A stretch of DNA of 41,506 nt from the NCBI GenBank assembly GCA_019649035.1, contig BMAT01009968.1, positions 137,066 through 178,571 on the forward strand. Reading direction: 5' to 3'. Under the pieces are notes generated by a model. That model did no database searches. It saw only the letters and a program-made list of their open reading frames with translations, and was not told the DNA's origin. A program made the position numbers and the translations under genes. This stretch comes from Elysia marginata (Eukaryota; Mollusca; Gastropoda; Plakobranchidae). Positions 35,525 to 41,506 of the stretch are shown here, piece after piece (position 1 is the stretch's first letter; every line of letters begins with the position of its first letter).

Positions 35525-36620
35525 TTATTGACTTGTCTTGCTGCCTACCCTTCACACATTAGGTTCTATCTAAATTTATTTCATAAGGCATGCAGCTAAA
35601 CATACCTCATGTCGGGAAAAGGCATAATACATAACTCTTATATTATAAGTAAAATAGCAATTCATTTTTTTATTCAATTGTTTTTATCGGTTATTTCATT
35701 ATTTGCCAGCAATCTGAGTTTGTAATTGAAAAAGAGTGCTATTGGAGTATTCTATCAAGAAATGTTTTGTAACAAACTAATCTACTCTTACAGATAAAAT
35801 TGTCGCATTTGAGAGTCAAAATAAGTTGGCGTAAAATTCGATTCACAAATGTAATGAGGCCTTGAAAACAAATATAAGGATATCGTGATAATTATAACAC
35901 TTTTAATAGGTAATAAGACACAAATGTCAAGTCTCCCTGAAGCTTGATATTCTTTGCATCATAGTAGGCGGTTACTTCGAAAAAACATGAATACCTAGGA
36001 TAAGAATTTAAATGCTAGAGCTACATTGAACCAAATCCAGGACACAACTTTTTAAAATCTCAAGGGACCAAAAATATCTATTCAAAGTAATACACAAAAC
36101 TCATCGAATTTCAAATGTGACGGAGTGATGAGATACACGATGAGATTGAAATACAATCTTTAATAACGTAAAAACCAGCGCCGTCCGTCGATATCATTTC
36201 CATTAAAACTGTCCTATCCTCATTACATTCGTCATCTTATTAATCGGCATCATCAACATTATCGCAGATACACGGCACAATATTCATGGTATAGCTCAGC
36301 TAACAACATTAGTTTTACAAGAAAAAAAAACATCATCTTATGAAAATTAAACGTAAATATGTAATCACTGAAATTATGAAATTATACTTGGTATGAAAAT
36401 TAGATACAAAACGAAAAGGAATTGTTATATTGTAGCTACATGTTTTATGAGTGCAATTCAGGAGCGCACTGCCAATTTAAAAAAAACTGTTATCATGCAT
36501 CTTTTAACGATTATGAAAAACAAGAAACGGGGGAAAACATTTTTTAGTTAGGTCATCAAGATAATAGGCTCAGAAAAAATGCGTAGCGCAAAAATGGAAG
36601 ATTCATGCACAGACGAATTA
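35525..36620. other. Non-coding AT-rich stretch
   Basis: Nothing recognised on either strand. Confidence 0.5.
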
Positions 36621-36998
36621 TTAGAGCTTAAGATTTTTAAACGGCAAAAAATTCTTTTGATCTTTAAAAATGGAAGACCTCAATGTATGGCTAGATAACG
36701 CAAAGGTAAAATTGTTCTGAAAAGATCCAAGTGATGACCAAAAAGAATTTAGTTCAGTTGTTTGAATAAGTTCGGAAAAATATCTAAAAAAACTAATAGC
36801 CTCTTGTAGTACTGTCTTACTTTTAAATAATTTTTTTTTAAATTTAAATTGTAATATATTTGGAGATTTAGATGTGGGTGAATCTGATTGCTCCAGCCGT
36901 TCTAACGCTGCAAGGAAAAGATTTACTTGAAGCTCCTTAATGTCTTTGTCAATATCATAGCCCTTTCCGTCCAAGTCAAATAGTTGTACCGTCTTCAT
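36621..36998 (-). CDS. Uncharacterised 125-residue frame
   Basis: The minus-strand frame begins MKTVQLFDLDGKGYDIDKDI, two codons after an in-frame TAG, and ends in TAA. The sequence is not low-complexity: it alternates charged and hydrophobic residues (KELQVNLFLAALERLEQSD), suggesting helices, and becomes Lys/Phe-rich toward the end. No signal peptide or membrane helix is seen. An acceptor-like CTCTATTTAG sits right before it, so it may instead be a terminal exon in phase 0. I recognise no family. Its start lies 182 bases from a plus-strand start at 37181. Confidence 0.35.
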   Translation of the reverse strand: MKTVQLFDLDGKGYDIDKDIKELQVNLFLAALERLEQSDSPTSKSPNILQFKFKKKLFKSKTVLQEAISFFRYFSELIQTTELNSFWSSLGSFQNNFTFALSSHTLRSSIFKDQKNFLPFKNLKL

Positions 36999-37180
36999 AG
37001 ACTAAATAGAGCTTGCTTCTGTCTTTCTTAAAAAACAGTTAAAACAGTTTTTGAAACGAATTTTTACATCAATATAATTCACCTTTCGGAAATTATGTCT
37101 GTGTATTGAATAAAATATCGGTGGCAAGAGGTTTCACAATCGCATAGGGTTAGATCAAGCAGGCGTGAGCGTGAAATAAT

Positions 37181-37270
37181 ATGTCGAAAGCCAATGGCCC
37201 AGATATAATTGTACATGGTAGAACAAAGAGGAATACCGCTGAGTTTCCTCCTGTCTTTGTCAAGAGGAAA
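37181..37270 (+). CDS. Possible first coding exon, unknown protein
   Basis: An ATG with A at -3 opens 30 codons (MSKANGPDIIVHGRTKRNTA then EFPPVFVKRK) ending in phase 0 at a consensus donor AAA|GTAAGC. The peptide is basic and non-repetitive. If the donor is ignored, the frame runs 65 codons. It is divergent from the minus-strand frame starting at 36998. No family is recognised, and no downstream exon was found. Confidence 0.25.
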
Positions 37271-37683
37271 GTAAGCCTCATAATGGTATGCTCTACTAAG
37301 GCAAAGGTAAAAGACAACAGAGCAGGGTTTATGAGATTCGTTTCTAGATTCGATTACTTCGAGTACTTAGGCCTCTAAAAAGCCCGGATACATTCAAGTG
37401 AATGCCTTGATTGTTCTAAAAAAATGCAATTCAAATAAAAGGACAAACTGCTACAAAGGTTTTTCCGGGCCCGAAGTGAATTTCGAGTTGCATCGCTGCT
37501 TGAAGCAGTTGTACTTGATTTTTGTCAAATCCCTGTTTAGGGCTGTAAGTCTATGCATGATGCTGGTGATGTCAGGAAAGAAGGAGGTGCATAAGTTGCC
37601 TGTATGCCTGTAACCTAGAACTATTTCAAGAAACAAGCTTTATTAGTCTAGATCTTAAGTTTTAGGCCTAGCTTTAATAATAG

Positions 37684-37837
37684 ATGCATGTATTAGCTAT
37701 TAATTTTCGAGAGGCGGATTTGGAATCGGTTTCAGTGGACACTCTACAGCGAAACATAATTTTGTTTTTGCGACTGTTACCGAATTCGACCCGAACTATG
37801 AGCGGCTTTTCGGAGGAAGTTAAGCGGAAGAATCAAG
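37684..37837 (+). CDS. Possible first coding exon, unknown protein
   Basis: A CpG-richer plus-strand stretch is open from ATG 37684, with a second ATG at 37798 that starts MSGFSEEVKRKNQ. A donor CAAG|GTATTT follows at 37837/37838, leaving phase 1. Unspliced, the frame runs to 97 residues with a basic C-terminal part. The inner ATG is the more exon-like start. No homologue is recognised. Confidence 0.25.
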
Positions 37838-38689
37838 GTATTTCGACAGTGAATGTTAATTCGAGAGGAAAAAATAGTCTTTGGAAAAGACGCAAAGGCT
37901 ATAAACCTATAAAAATCGACCGAAAAAGCTTATACCATGGAGACAAGAGGATGGGCATTGAGATTAGATGCCTTTGAATAGAGTAAAAGGGGGTATGGAA
38001 AAAAGTCGGTTACGGTAGTGTGAAGCTCTAACTGTAATTGTTACGTCTGTAAATGCTCAAATACTTAGATGAAAGTTTTGAGTTATAACTTGATCGGCCG
38101 GTAATAAAGCCTTTCATTCCTTTGACCTTTCATTTATGCTACGACAATGCGCTAAATAAACTATCTTCATAAGAAGTACACATGTAGTCATAAAGGGAGA
38201 CAAATTACCAATAAAATGAAAACGAACAAACGCAACTAACAATAAACTGCAGAGAAATAAACGAAAATAGAAAAAAATGTTTCCGGTTGCGAAAAACGGA
38301 GAACAAAAATTATAAAGAAAATTTAAAGTGAACAAATCACTTTTTGTACAATTGACAGCCTATGGTTGTAATCAAGGAATAATACAAGATTAATCAGCAT
38401 TCTCTTTTAGGGCTTTAATTTACAAACATACACCCACGCGCGCATAAACAAAAACTTTTAATGTGCAAGCCGATTAAAAGATGATAGCATTTTGACTTAT
38501 CCACATCAAGTTTTATCAAGCTGCTGCCAGGAATAGTTTTATTTTTATTATGATTTATAACCTTTCATTATAATTTGTTAATGCTTTTTGACGTTTCGAG
38601 TATTTCAGAACGTTACAGAAACACTGCCAACGGGTGTTGAAAAAAAGTTGTGCATGAGTAATTAACAAACAACATGAGTAAAATTTTAC
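37838..38689. other. Non-coding stretch
   Basis: No supported feature apart from the tail of the frame above. Confidence 0.45.
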
Positions 38690-38816
38690 CTGCGCAATTT
38701 GCCTCAATCTCTCCCGTCTCTCTGCCAAACGAAATACTCGGAACAGTCCAAAATTGTAACAAGACATCGCCAGGGAGTCGCAGCTTGTTCCTCATCTGGA
38801 TCAGGAAAGGGATGAT
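38690..38816 (-). CDS. Orphan internal exon candidate, phase 0 to 1
   Basis: Bounded on the minus strand by acceptor TTTGTCTTACTAG and donor GCAG|GTAAAA. One frame is open through all 42 codons plus one base: it begins IIPFLIQMRNKLRLPGDVLL and continues QFWTVPSISFGRETGEIEAN. The peptide is complex and protein-like. Another frame in the same segment ends in TGA just before the donor. No partner exon was found in the window; its phase 1 end would fit the RING exon but so would many others. No family is recognised. Confidence 0.35.
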
Positions 38817-39368
38817 CTAGTAAGACAAATCTTTTATTGTGATTATTACCTAAACTTTGTATCAGTAGCTCACATTTATTAATTCCTTGAAGCATCTGGA
38901 AAATTCAACTTTGCTGTAAACAATAAAACGGAACGGAAACATCCAATCGCTTGAATCAATTGCTAAGATATTTTCAATTCATGATATTTTGCACTTCTCG
39001 AAACTGCGACACAGTCACGATGGTATTCACATTTTCTACATCAGTCCCAACCTAGTAGGCTGCAATAAAAATTCGGCACCGAAATGCGGTAAGAGATAAC
39101 TCCGAAAAATGCACAAACATCGATCCATCTACACATAACTACATGCGGCCTTGAATCTGGGAGCGAGACAACTGCTTAAATTTGTTTTTTCGCCTCTGAT
39201 TTAAGGGTATAATCATAGGCTTAGTGGGTAGCGACAGTAAACCGAGAGAAATTAGAGGGAGTGTGGGCCAACAGCATGCTTATTTGTACATACCTCACCA
39301 GTAGCGTTTTACACCAAGATCATGATTGAGATTAGGTGAAGATGAGAGACTAAGAGAGGGAAAAAGCC
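38817..39368. other. Non-coding stretch
   Basis: Nothing recognised. Confidence 0.45.
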
Positions 39369-39370
39369 AG

Positions 39371-39446
<76 letters not shown>
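39369..39446. repeat. (AG)n microsatellite
   Basis: Long AG run with short AAAG interruptions; purine-rich sequence continues to about 39720. Confidence 0.95.
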
Positions 39447-39448
<2 letters not shown>

Positions 39449-39720
39449 CGCAACTCTCAGATAAAGAGACAAAGCGTGTATCTGAAAAGGACAGATTATT
39501 TGAAAGAGAGAAAAGTGGACAGGATAAACAGATCTAGGATAAGGATCGAGGTGAATTTAGAACGGGAACAAAAGATGGAAATGGGGAGGGGTGGGGGAAA
39601 GCATAGGTATGAAAGCTAGAGGGGCAGATAACTTGTTGGTTTCAAAAAGTGGGAGGGGAGAGAGGGGGGAGAGACAAACAGACAGACGGATGGACAAACA
39701 GACAGAAGAGAGGGATGGGC

Positions 39721-39842
39721 GGGGCATAATTATTATGTGCTGGTATATCAAAGAGCGGGATATCGAATGGCGAGTTAGAAAGGGGCATAATTATTATGTG
39801 CTGGTATATCAAAGAGCGGGATATAAAATGGCGAGTTAGAAA
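39721..39842. repeat. 61-bp tandem duplication
   Basis: Positions 39721-39781 and 39782-39842 are two copies of a 61-base unit that differ at two adjacent-codon bases only (ATATCGAATGG against ATATAAAATGG). It begins GGGGCATAATTATTATGTGC. The near identity points to a recent duplication. Confidence 0.97.
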
Positions 39843-40661
39843 CTAAATCGATCAGATTTCCCCTTAATAATGCAGGATGCAAAGCAGCGCTGAAGACAAA
39901 AATCGAACATATTTTCTGCACACACTCCACACAGCGAAACAAAACACCACGATTGTGTAGGGTCTGTTCTTGGCACAGCAGGAAATTGATTTTACAAGCT
40001 GTATGTTGAGTAAAATAAAAACAAACATCAGTAACCTTGATCAGATAACGCATGGATGGTTTAAACCGATGCTAATGTAATGAGATGCCTTCTTTGTAAA
40101 ACAGATTGACCACTTCTTTCAGATCAAACAGTTTTTCTAATACTTTTTTCAGTTAACATTGTTTTGTTATATTAACTGTGTCTAATGAGTTATGTTTTTT
40201 TTTCAACAAATGCATAGGTGTTAAATGAGAATCCAGCTACAGGTAGTGAAATGTATTAAAAGGATGCCAGAGAGACGCGTTTTTAGAACTTCTCCTCTGT
40301 AAGTTTTGAACAGTAAAATGGTTGGTAGAGAGGTGTAGAAGAACCTAAGTAAAAAAATGCGTACACCTAAGTAGAGATTTGCGCTACCAGGAATATTTTT
40401 AAAAAACAGGATTAATAATAAAACATTCTGTATAGTACTTGACGATTATAATATTTCATAACTTTAACCCAGAAAAATCTTGGATCCGTGAATGATAGGG
40501 AGCAAGGGAAATAAGAATGGAAATGGCAGCGACAAGTACTTACTGAGTTATCTTTCTTTTAATTAAGTTTGTTAAAACCAATTCAAATTTCGCATAGTGA
40601 AAGAAAAACCTCAAGTCACAATATATCTCTGCAAACAGCTTCCTCTCTGTCTGTCTATCTG

Positions 40662-40664
<3 letters not shown>
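39843..40664. other. Non-coding stretch
   Basis: No supported feature was seen. Confidence 0.45.
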
Positions 40665-40708
<44 letters not shown>

Positions 40709-40812
40709 ATCTCTCTCTCTCTGCATGTCTCTCTGTCTCCCTCTATCTCTCTCTCTCTCTTTCTCCCTCTCTTTCTCTCACACACACACTTTCTCTCTCT
40801 CTTCTCTCTGTA
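40665..40812. repeat. (CT)n microsatellite with a (CA)n insert
   Basis: CT-rich run with TGTC, TATC and a short CACACACA block near 40779-40788. Overlapping Leu/Ser-rich and Arg/Glu-rich frames are artefacts. Confidence 0.95.
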
Positions 40813-41506
40813 ACAGTTACTGCCGCCGCAAGTAAAGATGATTTTTAAATAAAGCCTAAATCTCGCAATCCTGACCTGCTGAAGTCAGTCATTTTCATGT
40901 ATAAATGCTGCTTTATATATTGCGCTAATAGATTGACAAAGCTATCAAGTTTTGTCAAGATTTATTACACGTTTTTAATTTTGCCAATGGTGATTATGTC
41001 TGCAGTGAAGGCTCCTATTCTCAAATTAAAAAATCTTGTAGATGGTTAGGGCGTTTTTGTTTTGTTTGTTTGTTTTTATTTTGTTGATTTCCTAAAGAAA
41101 GTTTTTGAATGAAAGAAAGCATTTCTTTTTCCCTCTATTTTCGACGACCGAATTTTTCTTTTGGCTGTAAATAATTTTAAGACTGCTTGAAACTAGAAGA
41201 TTATCCCGATGCAAATTAAAGAAGAGGACGAAACAAAACTAATGACATAACATAGGCTAAGAACATCTGTTCTCTATTTGTGCTTTAGAAGAATGCCGGC
41301 CTTTTTAGTACTCCTTCTTTAGCGAGCATTAAATAGTCTTCTAAAAAGTAAGTAAAATCTGTTTACAACACATCGATAAATTTGTTTGAATTTTTCTCTG
41401 TTCACACCCATTTACATTTAGTTTTAATGCCTATAGTTTTAATAATTTATCATTCTTAGATGAACATCAAGTTATTGCAGCTTGATGATGTTATTTCTCT
41501 CTCTCG
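40813..41506. other. Non-coding stretch to the window end
   Basis: Nothing recognised; the last ten bases begin another CT repeat. Confidence 0.45.

Overview
This is a eukaryotic nuclear window, AT-rich by eye, with long introns and gene deserts, GT-AG splice signals and many simple repeats. A tRNA-derived SINE ends in a repeated TTGG/CCAA-type tail. Together these suggest a marine invertebrate, most likely a lophotrochozoan such as a gastropod mollusc. That assignment is inference; nothing here identifies a species. There are no rRNA or functional tRNA genes, no CRISPR array and no prokaryotic operon structure. All gene models are read from open frames and splice consensus, without transcript support.

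The one confident gene lies on the minus strand between about 23.6 and 14.0 kb. Its terminal exon (15034-13986) encodes a C3HC4 RING finger, a B-box type 2 zinc finger and a coiled coil, the RBCC layout of a TRIM-family E3 ubiquitin ligase. The protein ends soon after the coiled coil with no NHL or SPRY domain. Two upstream exons end in the same phase and can join this exon in frame. A short first exon (15750-15624) gives a protein of about 391 residues. A two-exon route (23621-23538, then 19922-18611) adds a very acidic, Glu/Ser/Thr-rich N-terminal region of about 465 residues and gives about 814 residues. So the locus probably makes two isoforms that share the ligase core and differ at the N terminus. 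A clean phase 0/0 exon (16807-16673) and a GC-rich open segment (16264-15974) in the same intron may be further alternative exons.

By region: 1-13.5 kb is non-coding with ATT, CTA/CTG, GA/CT, AAG and CAT repeats. A GC-rich patch near 8.5-9.2 kb carries a perfect AGGTCA direct repeat with 5-bp spacing. 13.9-23.7 kb is the TRIM-like gene. 23.7-34 kb is mostly non-coding, with one possible exon ending in a membrane segment, one well-preserved SINE flanked by 12-bp target duplications, and an assembly gap inside an ACT repeat. 34-35.5 kb has a TATA-like element with a possible 5' exon, a long purine-rich strand and a near-perfect 32-bp-arm hairpin. 36.6-38.8 kb holds several orphan exon-like frames, including a head-to-head pair. 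The rest is simple repeat and unrecognised sequence. The palindrome TAGGCCTA occurs 11 times by hand count, far above expectation.
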